Of a stretch of 64,000 nucleotides of DNA, positions 42,603 to 54,233 are shown one piece after another (position 1 is the first letter of the stretch; every line of letters starts with the position of its first letter). The stretch is taken from contig JAIXMG010000033.1 in NCBI GenBank assembly GCA_025201345.1, positions 124,001 through 188,000 on the forward strand. The letters are read 5' to 3'. The position numbers and the translations under genes are program-made. The stretch comes from Thamnidium elegans. Lineage: Eukaryota > Mucoromycota > Mucoromycetes > Mucorales > Mucoraceae. A model generated the notes under the pieces. The model was given only the letters and a program-made list of their open reading frames with translations, was not told the DNA's origin and made no database searches.

Positions 42603-45469
42603 TTAGAGATAATCGCTGAAATGAGTAAAGTTACAATTTCGTACTTTACAAACACCACCAGAAGATTCCGCACTACATAACGAAGCTGACTTAGGTTCTG
42701 GTAATGGTGTTGTATGAGCTAATCCAAGTGAATTTAATGCTGATTTATATGGTTGAAATTGCATTGAATTTTCCTATTTTTTTATTTTTTTTTTACCGTT
42801 AGAATTAAAGTTTTATATTAAAGTTTTATATTATCTTTATTCTCTCTCTCTTACCTGTGATTTTAAGCTTGTATCCTCATTAGAACTATGCGTATTAACA
42901 ACCGTTCGGTCTGATGTAAGGTTATCATTCATAATAATAGGAGCGTTGGTAGCTTTAATATTAGTTTCGTTGTAAACAGGAGCTTCTGCAACTGGATTAG
43001 GTAGTGGACTATCATCAATAATAATAATAGGAGCGTTGGTAGTAGGTTCCTGATTTACAGGACTGTTACGCTTCACCTTGTTATTAGTATCGACAACAGA
43101 AGATGTGGGCTTTTTAGTGTTGTCATCGACAATAGACGCATATTTTGTCAATGTGGTACACATCTCTTTTACAGCAGCTTCAATTGGTTCTACCGCAGCA
43201 ACATTACTTGCATTGGAAGACCTAAGACGGGAAGGATCAATAAATTGATGAGTATGAACTGTATCATTTTCCGGTTTTGGTTTCCACGAGGTGATCTGTG
43301 GTGCAGCAGCCATTTTAGAGCCTGTTGGTACATCTACATCTGTTGTGTCAGGCTCGTATTTTATCTTTTTATTCATATGTATGTTCATTGCAATTTGCTC
43401 AGCCATTTGATCGATTCCGCTAGCTACTTCTTTATTGGCTTCTGACCTCTCTCGTTTCATTGTTGCAGTGTGTCTTCGTTTTTCTTTTTTACGTTCACCT
43501 TTTTCATGTTGCGCTTTATTTTTTTCTAACCTTTCTCGTTTTAAAGCCTTACAAAACATATATATATATAAAGAATAAATAAGTATGTATAAAGAAAAAT
43601 TATTCTATTTTACCTTGATTTGACGCGCATAGTCTGTTTCATCTTGAGATAAAGTAGCATCAGCGTCGTCACGAACAGATGGATCACAGGTACGAAGAAT
43701 AGGTTGATTTGGTACTCTACCAGATCTCAATAAGAACTGCTGAGCCTTCCTTTTAGCGCTTGTATTGATAATTGTACCAAAGTAAGTAATGACTTTGTAT
43801 AATTCATGATGTCCTAAATCCGGTCTACTAAAATCCAAAGTTTCAATATTTCCGTAATAATGATCAGGTAAAGTTGGATTTACATCTGGCGGTGGCTGTT
43901 GCTTTCGGAGCGATCTACTATATGCTTCATCATTTAGGGTCATATAAGCTTCAATCGTATGAAGAATCTTTCGAATTAAAGCCTTTACAAATTCCTCTTG
44001 TTCAATAGTTAGCCTTCCATCCTGTTCAATACTTGCTTCTTTTAAGTTCAATAAAATAAGTCTCATTTCCTTTAAACTTAAAGAATTATTACTTAAAAAT
44101 TCTTGCACAGTCTTGAAGGCATTTCTCGATAATTCTTTTCTACCGGGAATACAATAGCCAGGATAACCAGGTTCATCTGATGCAATCATGATTCTTTCTG
44201 AATCCGATATCATCTCTTCCCTTTCTCTTGCCTTTCGCTCTCTTTTTGTTTCCGTTGATTCAATATCTGAACTCATCTCAGGTCTATCTTTTACTTCCAG
44301 CATATATCTTTTCGAGAATGGTTTATCGATAACGGCATCAATTAATCGATTACCATATTCTACAGGTAAGTTACATACCCTCTTTTTTTTACTGCCTTCT
44401 TCAGTTACATCAACAGCTCTTTTCGTCGGTGGTGTGAGTGGTTCCACAGTATCATCTGGTAATATAAGGGGTCCTTTCGGAACAGCATTTGCTCCAGTCG
44501 CTTTCTTTTTAGATCTCTTTGGATTAGATTTAGGAATAGGTTGTAAAAATGGGGAATACACGTCTGTTGGTAATTCATCCTTGCGTACTTCTGCTACTGG
44601 TTGACCTCCTACAAAATTGGCACGTGATTTACCTTTACCTTTTAGTGACGAAGAAGGATCTAAACCAGTTGGTTCAGTTGATGATAATGCATTTTGTTCA
44701 GTACTAAGTTCTAATAAATCCACTTTTCCATTCGTAGACTCGTTTATCGCTGTATCGTTTGATACACTAAACACTTCATCTACTGCTCTAGTCGGCTTCC
44801 GATTTTTAGCGATCGAATTCCGTACTTTAAGTTCCAATAACTGAATTCGAATGGTCTCTTGTAATTCCCTATATCTTTTAATCTCTTGGTCTAAAGCAAC
44901 CTCTCGCTCCGCATTTTCCTTTAATGCTTTATCTAGTGCTTCGCATTCTAATTGTAATTGATCTTGCTGCAGATATACGGGTTCTGTAATTTGTCCAGGT
45001 TCAATATCTTGTACGTCAGGTTCAATATCTTGTACGTCCGATTCTGGCGAGTTAGGAGCTGTATGAAAACTACTATCCGAGTCAGAGTCTTCTTCTGCTG
45101 CTTTGGCACTAGAGTCTTTTTCTTCTGCTTTGGCAATGGAATCTTGTTGATGCGCAATAGAAGCATAGGAGGCGGCATCGTAAGGTTGCTTCTTTAGTTG
45201 GAGTTTGTTTTCGGCTCGAACCCCAATCGAGTTTTCTCTCCAGGAATCTTTTTGCATATAGTTATGGAGGCTTATTACCATACCTTGATGAGGTTTTGTC
45301 TAAAATAAAAAGCAGTTTTGTTTAGTGAGAACAATTTAAAAATAAAATAAAAACTTACTTTTTGTTGAATGGATTGTGGATATATTTGTTCTCCTTCATC
45401 ACTATCAGATACGTCCATGTCTGAACCTCCATCGGGAGAGTTACAAGAGTACGTAATCCTATTTGCCAT
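42603..45469 (-). CDS. ZFC3H1/Red1-like zinc-finger protein
   Basis: Four exons (45359-45469, 43614-45299, 42855-43547, 42603-42773), in frame, 886 residues. Mostly disordered with acidic N-terminus (GGSDMDVSDSDEGE) and a coiled coil at about 115-160 (LQLECEALDKALKENAEREV). The C-terminal end reads LCSAESSGGVCKVRNCNFTH and FSDYL: a Cys-x6-GGxC-x4-C-x4-HFsD pattern matching the family zf-C3H1 (PF10650) of fission yeast Red1 and animal ZFC3H1. These scaffold MTREC/PAXT, which delivers polyadenylated nuclear RNA to the exosome via Mtr4. A tandem duplicated hexapeptide (DVQDIEP twice, 45000-45040) is present. The ATG at 45469 starts exon 1. The identification rests on the short C-terminal finger and the general layout. 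Confidence 0.7.
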
Positions 45470-46112
45470 GATTAACCTCAAATGTATTAAAGTTTTTGAT
45501 AAAAACCGCCTTCGAGAGTTTTTTTTTCTGTTTTGGCACTTATAGCCACTGCGAAATGTGACCGTTTACTTTTTTATTTATTTATTTATTATAATTAGTG
45601 TACGCCTATTACCATAACATACTGAATAGTATCACTAAACTAATGGAAAAATCCCTTCTGATTTGTGAGCTTTTTACTAATACAAAGTAGACCATGATTT
45701 CATAACCTGTTTTTGTAGCACAAGAAAAAGAAAAAAAAAAGGGCTTTTTTTTAAAGGGAACTTCCCAACAGAAGGTCATATAACAGATTAAAGTAAACAA
45801 AAATAGTATGATGAATCACATTTTTTTTTTACATGCAGATTCACGCGGAAAAACTCGGATATGTGAAAAAAAACCAGTAATTGCTTACACTTTTACCGGA
45901 TTTGTTTAGCAGCCCCGAAAAAAAGCGTAATTAAACACCTTACCCGTGTAAAGATCTACAGTCTCGAACGAGACAACCATGTTCGTTACAGCGATGTTCT
46001 GTTAAAGGGTAGAGGCCTTCCTTCTTCAACGTCCTCCAAAATACACCAGTTACTCCAGCACGAATTCATTTAAACTTTACTCTATCTTTACCAAACATGC
46101 CGGCACCAAAGA
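45470..46112. other. Intergenic region upstream of the ZFC3H1-like gene
   Basis: About 640 bp, with T-runs (45832 on) and a few protein-like fragments but no ORF of substance. The part near 45470 must hold the promoter of the minus-strand gene. Confidence 0.35.
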
Positions 46113-46544
46113 CTATGAAAGATACTTTTTGTTTATTTTCTTTTTTGAATTGCAAAGGCGATCGGTTCCTAATTTTTTTTTACACGCATTTCCACACCGG
46201 TACGGTTCCGTATGGGTCAGCACATTCCTTGGACACTTGTACACTTTCTTTAAGGAACTTAACGTCGCCAAGACATCATACTCGTTTTTATTGACAGGTA
46301 AAGGTTTCACTGGCGTAAAGCTATACTCGATCTCGATATTAGAACGTATATTTATTTCATCGAGACTAATAATACCCTCTTTTGTTGTGACAGAGACTTG
46401 TCTTGATTTAATCAATTTATCAAGTTCTTCTTTCATCGCTGGTAAACCATAAAATTGGGTTTCTGGCATTAATAGAAAAATGGTTTGCTCAGGTGCATAA
46501 TGAAATAAGTGACTGTCTCCGTCAATAAATATTTCTTTTTGTCA
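46113..46544 (-). pseudogene. BTB/T1 (K-channel tetramerisation-like) domain remnant
   Basis: Minus-strand open reading from about 46544 to 46113. It begins IFIDGDSHLFHYAPEQTIFL and continues LMPETQFYGLPAMKEELDKL and INIRSNIEIEYSFTPVKP. FIDxDxxLF and ETQFYGLPALxEEL are hallmark segments of the T1-type BTB fold of KCTD proteins, but the middle (the ILxFLRxG segment) is missing or altered. No suitable ATG precedes it except the internal one at 46469. It could be the tail of a short real gene, but the truncated core argues for a relic. Confidence 0.4.
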
Positions 46545-46876
46545 GTGGTCATGTGCCCAGTATATGTTACAGACCATGTTGTTCAAGTAAGTCGAGCTTC
46601 GTAAAGTGAATTTAGTGGTTTTGTATATAATATCACTTACAGCAAGCACTATAATTGACAGAACTATTAGATATATAAAGAGCGCAAAAAGAAATGTATT
46701 ATATATATTTTTTTGATATTTAAATCAATTTGCTTTTGATAAAATATAATGAGTCTATTTTTTTTTTTTTTTTTTTTTTTATGCTTCATTGTTATCCGAA
46801 AAAGAAAGGAGCCCTGTTTTATATATAAATCGTTTGATATAAATCAACGCTGTTTATACACACATACTTTCAAACT

Positions 46877-48610
46877 ATGAACTGGAATAACTTACCTGTA
46901 GAAATTATCTTACAAGTCCTTAAAGGTATTCCAAACATATACAACTGTAGTTTAATTAACAAAAAATGGCATTCAATTGCATACTACCTACTATACAAGG
47001 AACTCGATATATATCTCTCAACTGCAACTTCTCTTTTGCATACACTTTCTCGCAGTCAATACAATCCCGGTCAATACGTTTTTCGACTCAACATCTATAC
47101 ACTTGAACCGTTACAGGAAGAAGGAGGCGACGACAACGACGACTACATCAACAACCCACTACGTTCACTTTTATATAACTGCCCTTACGTAAGGGAAATC
47201 AATTTTATTCTACCAATTTCAATTAAAGAATGGAAATACTTTGAAACCTCTCTTCGTGTTAGTAACAACAAATATGTAACCAATATTATACACCCATTCC
47301 CATTTACTACCACTACATATACTCATTACCTTAGCTGTGCATTTATTTTATGAACGAGTCTAAGACATTTACAAGTAGCTACCAGAACATCTAAGTATCA
47401 TCATCTACAATGCTTTTTTAAATCGATAAAGACTATGGATATTATGCCGGGTGTCTTAAAAAATATGGTCGAGTATGAACATTTCGTTTCATTGTTTCAA
47501 GAGCTTACATCTGTCAGTGTGGATTTTACTTTGTTAGATTCAGTAGTAGAAAATGTATCATCTATTATTGAATCCAGATCTGTAATAAAATATTTAGATA
47601 TTACATATACTGAACCTGTCAGTGAGATGGACTTGCATCTGCTTAAAATCAAGTTTTTCACTGTCAATAATCTAAACTTGAAATTTAACAGAGCCAACCA
47701 ACCTGACCACTTGTTTGAAAGCTTTTTTCATTGCTTAATAGATGTACAAAACTACAAAGTATCATTTGTCGATACCTCTAATCAACTTATTTTAATGATG
47801 AAAAACTATTATGGTAGTCTCTTACAATCATATAACAAAGTGCTTGATATTTGTTATGTAACCCAATCTCCAAACACGATCGAACTTGTGCTCACTAAAA
47901 CAAACCGAACTGTTCATGTTCCTAGCCTAATATTTACTTCTAAATCTAGTTTCAACTTGAAAGAAATCAGTCAAGCTACTCAATCCATATTAACAGACAA
48001 AAGTCTTTGCAAATACTTTACCACACTTCGATTCTTTTTCGATCATCATCAGTCTATTAATCGATACTTAATACCAACCTTGTCGAATGACTTGAACCAT
48101 ATCAATAATTTGGTTTTAACAAGTGGTAAGATATTACCTATTCTTAACACTGTATCTAGGCAACTGAATACGACCATCACTAAGGTTACCATCAACAATT
48201 CGGATATATCTTGGCTTGAATCATTAAGCTCTTTTTTCTTTAATTTTTCGACCATCTCATTATTTATAAACCAATGTAAATTACATCGTGAACCTGGTAC
48301 AAATCAAATCAAGATAAAAGTACCTAAAATCAATTTAAACGATTTATACTTGGATCTAACTAATTTAATCGCAACATCAATCTATATCAAAATACAACAA
48401 GATCAAACGGTAAAGTGCTATTTTTTGGATACTGATTTAGACGAACAAGATAATCTTTCTCAGACAATTGACCAAGTTATGTATGATCAACATTTAATGA
48501 TATCTCAAAGTAATGTAATATTTGTACACGTACATGTCAAGAACTTACAAAAGTTAACAGTTTGTTACAATAAGTATGCATATACATTAGATTTCAATGT
48601 TTTAAAATAA
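46877..48610 (+). pseudogene. F-box protein gene interrupted by a single TGA
   Basis: One continuous plus-strand frame from ATG 46877 to TAA 48610 (577 codons plus stop) with a single in-frame TGA at 47351-47353. The N-terminus NNLPVEIILQVLKGIPNIYN plus SLINKKWHSIAYYLLYKELD is an F-box (residues about 3-45), so the protein would be a Skp1-binding ubiquitin-ligase adaptor. After the TGA the frame continues without break (TSLRHLQVATRTSKYHHLQ...) with leucine-rich, LRR-like composition to the end. No GT-AG intron removing the TGA in frame was found. Either a very recent pseudogene, a strain-specific allele, a sequencing error, or readthrough. Two separate proteins (158 and up to 391 aa) would otherwise result. 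Confidence 0.65.
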
Positions 48611-49035
48611 AATATGCGTACATAACTATTTTTAAGCATTAACGGTTATTCATAAATCGCTTCAAATTAACGCAATCGAAACAGCTGATATAATAATTTG
48701 TTCTACCTTCCACAATAAACGATCGGATAAGATATCTTTTTTGTGTAAGACCCCCCCCCCACATCTCCGATTTTTAAATGAGTACTATATATATAAAAAG
48801 ATTCCGGGCTTAATTATTATTAGTACTACTAGTTGTTGCATATGAATATTATAGTCCGAGTTTAAAAGCCCTAGCAAACTTTGTAAAAGAAAAAAGGGTT
48901 GCTTATTTAAATACGAATGCATTTAAAAAGGACTTGTAGAAAAAAGTATTCATAACCCCGCTCAAAATAATCAAAAAAAAATTTGTTTTTTTTTTTTTTT
49001 CCTTTTTACACATATATTATTCTTCTTCATTGCCA
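48611..49035. other. Intergenic region, promoter side of RXT2-like gene
   Basis: 425 bp. Contains a run of C (48750-48760) and T-rich tracts just upstream of the next ATG. No gene seen. Confidence 0.35.
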
Positions 49036-50194
49036 ATGGAAACACCTTCAACAACTTATTCTGCACAACCTCCAGCTTCAGATAAATGGATACAAGATAC
49101 TGAAGATAGCGACACTGACCAAGTTGGTTTAGTTCCTCATAACCGGGGCTATAAACATATCCTTTTTTCAAATATATATATATATATATAAACTAACAAT
49201 TTTTATTTTATCCTTAACTCTTTCATACTGAAGAAATGGGGACCATCCGATGCTCAATTTGGAGGAAATAAATTACGTGCACCAAAGACATTAGCCGAAG
49301 AAGAAGAGGTATTGATATATTTACTTCTTTTTTTCTTTTTCTTTTATACACTAAACACGCGTCTAGTTTACAAAAGGGGGAAAAAAGAGAACTATTGTCA
49401 AGAGAAAAAAGAGAAGAATGGAAGATGGTATATCTGATGAAGAAGAAGATCCATATACCCTCATCAACATTGAAGGTAAAAAAACACTACATTTAAAATA
49501 ATAAAATTCTAACACACCCAGAACAGACATTTTAAGTCCAATCGAATTACCAACCGATATCGTTCGTAGACCAGCTTTAAGAAGAATTTTACTTTCTACT
49601 CAAATTGATGCTTTGGCAAAGACCTCTATGGAATTTATTGAAGGAGAAAAGAATTTCAACAAGATCCTGAGTCGTCTTTCTGCTATTATGCATCACGATG
49701 ATCCACGTTATCTAGACTTGACATTCGATAGAACACCAGAACAAAGAAAGAAATACAAACAGGATATGGAAGCTGCTGCAGAGGCTGCCATCACTTTATC
49801 AACCGCAAGTAAATCGGATGTAGTCGAGTCATTGGATCCTAAAGTACTTGATGCTGAAGTGGTAGCTACTGTAAAAGAAACTGAACATGTTAAACAGGAA
49901 GAAGACGAAGGGGATATTGATACAGAAGCACAAGAAGTTGTAAAAAGAGTCAAAGAGTTATTATTAGTAAGTTAAAAAGAAACCATATATTTTTTTTATT
50001 TATTTGTTATTAATATACTCATACGTGTGTAGGAAAACATCAATTACAGTAACGAATATATATCTCGCTTACAAGGAGCTCGTAATAAACTATGTAAAGC
50101 CAGTATGCAAAAAGAAACATTATGGAAAGAATTAAAAGCAAATGCAAAAGAAGAAGATATTCGAAACAAGATGAATTCAACGGGATTCCACTAA
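49036..50194 (+). CDS. RXT2: Rxt2-like subunit of the Rpd3L histone deacetylase complex
   Basis: Five exons (49036-49156, 49229-49308, 49367-49475, 49527-49966, 50033-50194), in frame, 303 residues. The RXT2 N-terminal domain pattern is seen: NRGYKLKKWGPSDA early on, then DPYTLINIEDILSPIELPTD, RRPALRRILLSTQIDALAKT and EFIEGEKNFNKILSRLSAIM. In yeast Rxt2 belongs to the Rpd3L co-repressor. The middle is acidic and alanine-rich; a C-terminal helix follows (ARNKLCKASMQKETLWKELK). Intron 1 cannot be spliced with GT-AG ends. It begins ATATCCTTTT and ends AC, and only this joins NRGYK to LKKWG in frame (see the separate intron entry). The family assignment is from motif layout. Confidence 0.7.
49157..49228 (+). 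other. Probable U12-type AT-AC intron in RXT2-like gene
   Basis: 72-nt intron starting ATATCCTTTTTT, matching the minor-spliceosome 5' site consensus (RTATCCTTT). It contains TCCTTAAC at 49211-49218, matching the U12 branch-site consensus, with the branch A 11-12 nt before the terminal AC at 49228. It is phase 1 and its removal restores the frame in the conserved NRGYKLK segment. No GT-AG alternative that keeps this segment was found. Confidence 0.8.
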
Positions 50195-50255
50195 AAGAAA
50201 AAAAAAATCCTTTTTTATTTATTGAAAACCAGCAATAAATACCCATTTTTTTTTT

Positions 50256-50633
50256 TTAAATAAAATAACATGATTTAGATAATGGTAAATTATCATCATC
50301 TTCATCATCTAATATATTCATACTATCTAATTGAGCCTTTACTTTTTCTTTATATTTTTCTGCTGCTGATTGAAATTGTCCTTGTTTCTTTGAAGAGATA
50401 AATCCTATAGGTATCAAGTCTTGATCATCTTCATCGTCTGAAAATGTATCTAATAAAGAAAGTGGTGTGGTAGGACAAGAAGGTCTTCGAATAAGTCCCT
50501 TTTGGTTATTTAGTACAATGGGCGGAGGAAGTCTATTAAAATAAGCTTGTTGTTGATGTCTCTTTTGCCTTTTATCATCTAAAAGGTATTGTACTAGCGG
50601 TACATCATCTTCTTCTTGTTTCTTGTGCGTCAT
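50256..50633 (-). CDS. Small acidic hypothetical protein
   Basis: Single-exon minus-strand ORF of 125 residues starting at the ATG at 50633. Lys/Gln-rich N-terminus (DDKRQKRHQQQAYFNRLPPP), a Pro/Ser segment (RRPSCPTTPLSLLDTFSDDE) that looks like a phosphorylation site cluster, a helical KYKEKVKAQLDSMNIL segment and an acidic patch (DDEDDDN) before the end KSCYFI. No known domain. The upstream region carries (GA)n and (TA)n microsatellites. Probably a real but rapidly evolving protein. Confidence 0.55.
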   Translation of the reverse strand: MTHKKQEEDDVPLVQYLLDDKRQKRHQQQAYFNRLPPPIVLNNQKGLIRRPSCPTTPLSLLDTFSDDEDDQDLIPIGFISSKKQGQFQSAAEKYKEKVKAQLDSMNILDDEDDDNLPLSKSCYFI

Positions 50634-50961
50634 TATTTTTGTGTAAAGAAAGAAAGAAAGAAAAGAGAGAGAGAGAGAGAGAGAGAGCGATATATATATA
50701 TATATATATAATAATGATTTGAAATGCAACTATTTATATATATGTATATATATATATCATTATTATTGTATGTGTTTATATATACTCCTTTTGTTCGCAC
50801 TCCTTATTTATTATTAATAAATAGTAACAAAATCATTGCGTGTATATATAAAAAGAGAGAGAGAGAGAGAAAGAGAGAAAGTGTGTGTGGGTATTTACAT
50901 TATATTGAAGAAAGAGAAACAAAGGGGAGAAAGTAAAGGAAAGGAAAGAGGGGGTAAAATA

Positions 50962-51684
50962 TTAAGGGAAAGTTTGTTGCATAATCAGTAATGATTTGAT
51001 AGAAGGTAAACGATTAGAATCGCACATGATTGGTTTATTACTATCCAATGGAGGTAAATAAGTTTCTTGTTGTGGAGACCAGTCTTCATCATTATTAGAA
51101 GAACAAGAACTTGGTAAAGATAAAGAAGGAGAAGGAGGGGCATTAAACATTAAAGTCAATTTATCTACATCATCTAATTCATCATAAGAAAGTAATACAT
51201 TATGTTGTTTTTCAATATGACGAGCCAATTGTCCTTTTCTCCAAAAAGATTTAAAGCAAGTTGAAACAGGGCAGTGATTAAGTTTTGATGTACATGATTG
51301 TTTATATGGACTCAAACGAGTTTTATGTTCATTTTTAACATGAATTGTAGATGGGTGAATAAAACGTAAGATTGAACAGTGTTGCTGTTGCTTTAAATAA
51401 GCTTCTTCATCATCCATAGATCTTGTTGATTTAGTGGGATTAAATTTACGAATCTTTCTTCGACGTTGTAACAAAATAGAAGGTGGTGCTGTATGAACAC
51501 GAATATGTCGACTTAATTCATCCGAACGTGCAAACTTCTTTTCACATTGTGGAAATGTACATTGATGAGGTTTTTCTCCTGTATGAGTACGAACATGACG
51601 TACTTTATGCTCTAATCTATAAAATGATTTATGGCAAAAATCACATTGATAAGGGCGTTGGACAGAAATTAAAGAAGGCTCCAT
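50962..51684 (-). CDS. C2H2 zinc-finger transcription factor, Mig1/CreA-like fingers
   Basis: Single-exon ORF of 240 residues. Two tandem C2H2 fingers at residues about 10-66 ([52 protein letters not shown]). Recognition-helix residues RLEH/R and RSDELSRH resemble Mig1/CreA-type GC-box (GGGG-core) binders. A third, isolated finger-like unit occurs at about 135-163 ([20 protein letters not shown]). Between them is a basic stretch ([10 protein letters not shown]), a possible nuclear signal. The C-terminus is Ser/Pro-rich. Likely a DNA-binding repressor, but specific targets cannot be told. A (GA)n-rich region lies downstream. Confidence 0.8.
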   Translation of the reverse strand: MEPSLISVQRPYQCDFCHKSFYRLEHKVRHVRTHTGEKPHQCTFPQCEKKFARSDELSRHIRVHTAPPSILLQRRRKIRKFNPTKSTRSMDDEEAYLKQQQHCSILRFIHPSTIHVKNEHKTRLSPYKQSCTSKLNHCPVSTCFKSFWRKGQLARHIEKQHNVLLSYDELDDVDKLTLMFNAPPSPSLSLPSSCSSNNDEDWSPQQETYLPPLDSNKPIMCDSNRLPSIKSLLIMQQTFP

Positions 51685-52912
51685 AGTTTAAAAAGAAAAA
51701 AAGAGAAATAAATAAATAAAGAAAGAAAAAAAGAATAAAAGAATAAAAAAAGAAAAAGAAAAAGTCATACATTTTATATATGTTTCCGTCAAATATAGGG
51801 TACTATTATAAATTATTTATATGTAGAATATGTCCCTAATTTTTATTTCCTTTTTTATAAACTTGGAAACGATTGGGGTTTTATTGCGTCGTGCAAAAAT
51901 ACACACGTACAAACAAGAAAAATTATTAAAGTTTATATGGTAGAATGACTGGGGGTATTATATACTATATAAATACTTTACAATACTAAAAAACAATTAC
52001 TCTATTCAGTTTAGTTACCTCTAAAAAGGGAAATTTCATTACTATTGTATTGCGTATACCCCACAATAACCTCATTAACTCTTTTTTTTTTTCATCTTAA
52101 AATTGCATCTGTATAATCGAGTCACTAGTTAACCACTTCAAAAAAAAACAATTCTCTTGGAAGGCGGGGAGTGTTACGCATGATACATAAACCTTTTCGC
52201 CAGGAATAGATAATTTACAAACAAAACCTCTTTTTACAAAAAAGTATGATTTAACAGTGAAACAAAAGACTAAACTAGTTTACTACTCCCTGACCTCTTT
52301 ATGGGAATGCCGCTAGTCGAATATATCACTAATAAACAAATGAAAAGATGTAATAATACATCTTTCCGTTTGCCGACAAAACATTAATCTTTGCGCAAGC
52401 TTATACCAGATAAAATTTCCTTTTTGGAGCCTCAAACTAAAAGAGGGATATACCCCAATTGACGGGTGGAACCCATATTATAAAATACACTTTTTCCATT
52501 AAAAGTCATGGGTCACATTATATATATATATATATAAAGTAAATCCGAATCTTATGCAAAAAAAACCATTTTTATCATATATAAAAAATCTATACTATAA
52601 AATTTGCACGCTTTTTCCATTACAAAGTCATGGGTCATATATACTTTTTTTTCGCCTGTTAAGATTGGTAATACTACAACATATAAGAACGTCTTTTCTC
52701 TTGGTAGCAACAAGCTTTACGGGAGTTGCTATGGATACATATAACAAGAACTCTTATCAAGTTCTCGCTAAAAAGTACGAAAAAACTGATTTTCCAGTAA
52801 AAAAATGCAATCGTTTTTTTTTAAAGGTATATAAAGTAATCTTAATGCACCACTTTTTATATTTATTCTCTTTTTTCATTTTATTATATATATTTTTTTT
52901 TTACTTTTTTTT
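51685..52912. other. Intergenic region upstream of C2H2 gene
   Basis: 1.2 kb, AT-rich, no gene recognised. It contains two near-identical copies of CTTTTTCCATTA followed by AGTCATGGGTCA (52492-52516 and 52611-52636). A plus-strand open frame at 52554-52916 is hydrophobic and T-rich without recognisable features and overlaps the SAR1 stop; not called. Confidence 0.4.
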
Positions 52913-53752
52913 TTAAACGTATTGTGAAATCCAACGGAATCCATCACCGTAACCTTGTCTCATAACAACGGAACACATAAAGACTTCAATAGGACGAATA
53001 TCTGTCAATGGTACTTTACCCTATTTATATAATATATTAATGTCATCATCGCATCATCAAATAACTTTTATTTTACCTTTCCGGTAGTTTGGAATAATCC
53101 TAACTCTTGTCTGAGTTGATCTTCACTAACAGCTCCAGGTGCATCAATCTTGTTACCAAGAATTAAGAAGGGAACCTTGGAAAGTTGTTCAATAGCTAAA
53201 AGAGCCTATTATACATCATCAAAAAAAAAATTATTATTATTATCAGTTTTTTTTTTTTCCAAACTTACATCCAATTCGGCCTTCGCTTCCGAAAAACGTG
53301 AGTAATCTGCACAATCAACCAAAAAGACAATACCTCCAACTTCAGGGAAGTAATCTCTCCACAATCTACGGGCTTGTAAATGGCCACCTAAATCATAGGT
53401 AGTGAACTTTACGTTACCAATGGAAAGCTCTTCAGAAGCTATTTAAATGAAGAAAAAAAAAAAGGTGTTACTATAAAATTCCCATCATCTTTTTCATCTG
53501 TGTTTCAACTTACTAGGATGAAGTGTAGGTTGCAAGGTAGCTAAACGGTCATTCTTCAACATGTGCAATAAAGTAGTTTTACCAGCGTTATCGAGACCCA
53601 AGAAGAGAATCTTGGCATTCTTATTCATAAGACCTACAATATATAAAGAAAAAAGCGCGACATGAGTCTCTATATTTTATCTAAAGCAATAAAGGAAAAA
53701 GTAAACTACCTAAAGAGGATAAAACATCCCAAAACCAGTTAACAAGAAACAT
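52913..53752 (-). CDS. SAR1: Small COPII coat GTPase Sar1
   Basis: Five exons (53710-53752, 53514-53633, 53269-53438, 53077-53205, 52913-53020), in frame, 189 residues, the normal Sar1 length. The N-terminal amphipathic segment [15 protein letters not shown] is followed by the P-loop [11 protein letters not shown], switch I THR-type QPTLHPTSEEL, switch [21 protein letters not shown] (with His in DLGGH, typical of Sar1), NKID and the end [16 protein letters not shown]-loaded Sar1 inserts its N-terminal helix in ER membranes and recruits Sec23/24. Exon boundaries each preserve frame. High confidence. Confidence 0.95.
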
Positions 53753-54233
53753 TTCTTTTTTGTATGTATTGTATTTAATAAAGAAAGAAAAAAAAATGTA
53801 TTTATTATTTCGTTTTTTTTTTTTGTTATAGTGAGGGGGAGAATAAATTTCTTTATTCTTTTTTATTGAATCCCAGTTGGCCATCAGCGTTCCACGTCAG
53901 AAGGGGTTGTGACTCTTCTTAACTTTCAAGTGCTTTTCATGTAACCTTAAATTTTAAATTCAGGTGAAAAATGCATTCAAGCTTACTCCTCAGTGATATA
54001 TGAGGATTCTTAATATAAACGTTCTATTTACACACCTAGCAAAAAGTGTGATGTATTTTTTTAAAAAAAAGTATTAAATTAAAGAAGTTAGGTTAACAAG
54101 TGTAGAACATGTACATAAAAAAGATTAAACAATCACTCTATTTTATAAGTATTTTATTTTACTTTTTTTTTTTTTTTTTTTTTTTGGCGGTTTTGTTTTC
54201 CTTTATGCCGGTACAGACGGAAATGGTTCCTCT
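53753..54233. other. Intergenic region upstream of SAR1
   Basis: About 480 bp containing the SAR1 promoter, with T/A runs (54160-54185). No gene recognised. Confidence 0.35.

Noticed and set aside
44188..44604. Plus-strand ORF of 138 codons
   Set aside because: Antisense shadow of the ZFC3H1-like gene; composition is the complement of its coding strand.
47276..47367. Intron that would remove the TGA in the F-box gene
   Set aside because: Candidate GT donors near 47240-47278 and AG acceptors near 47346-47367 do not preserve the reading frame in any pairing tried.
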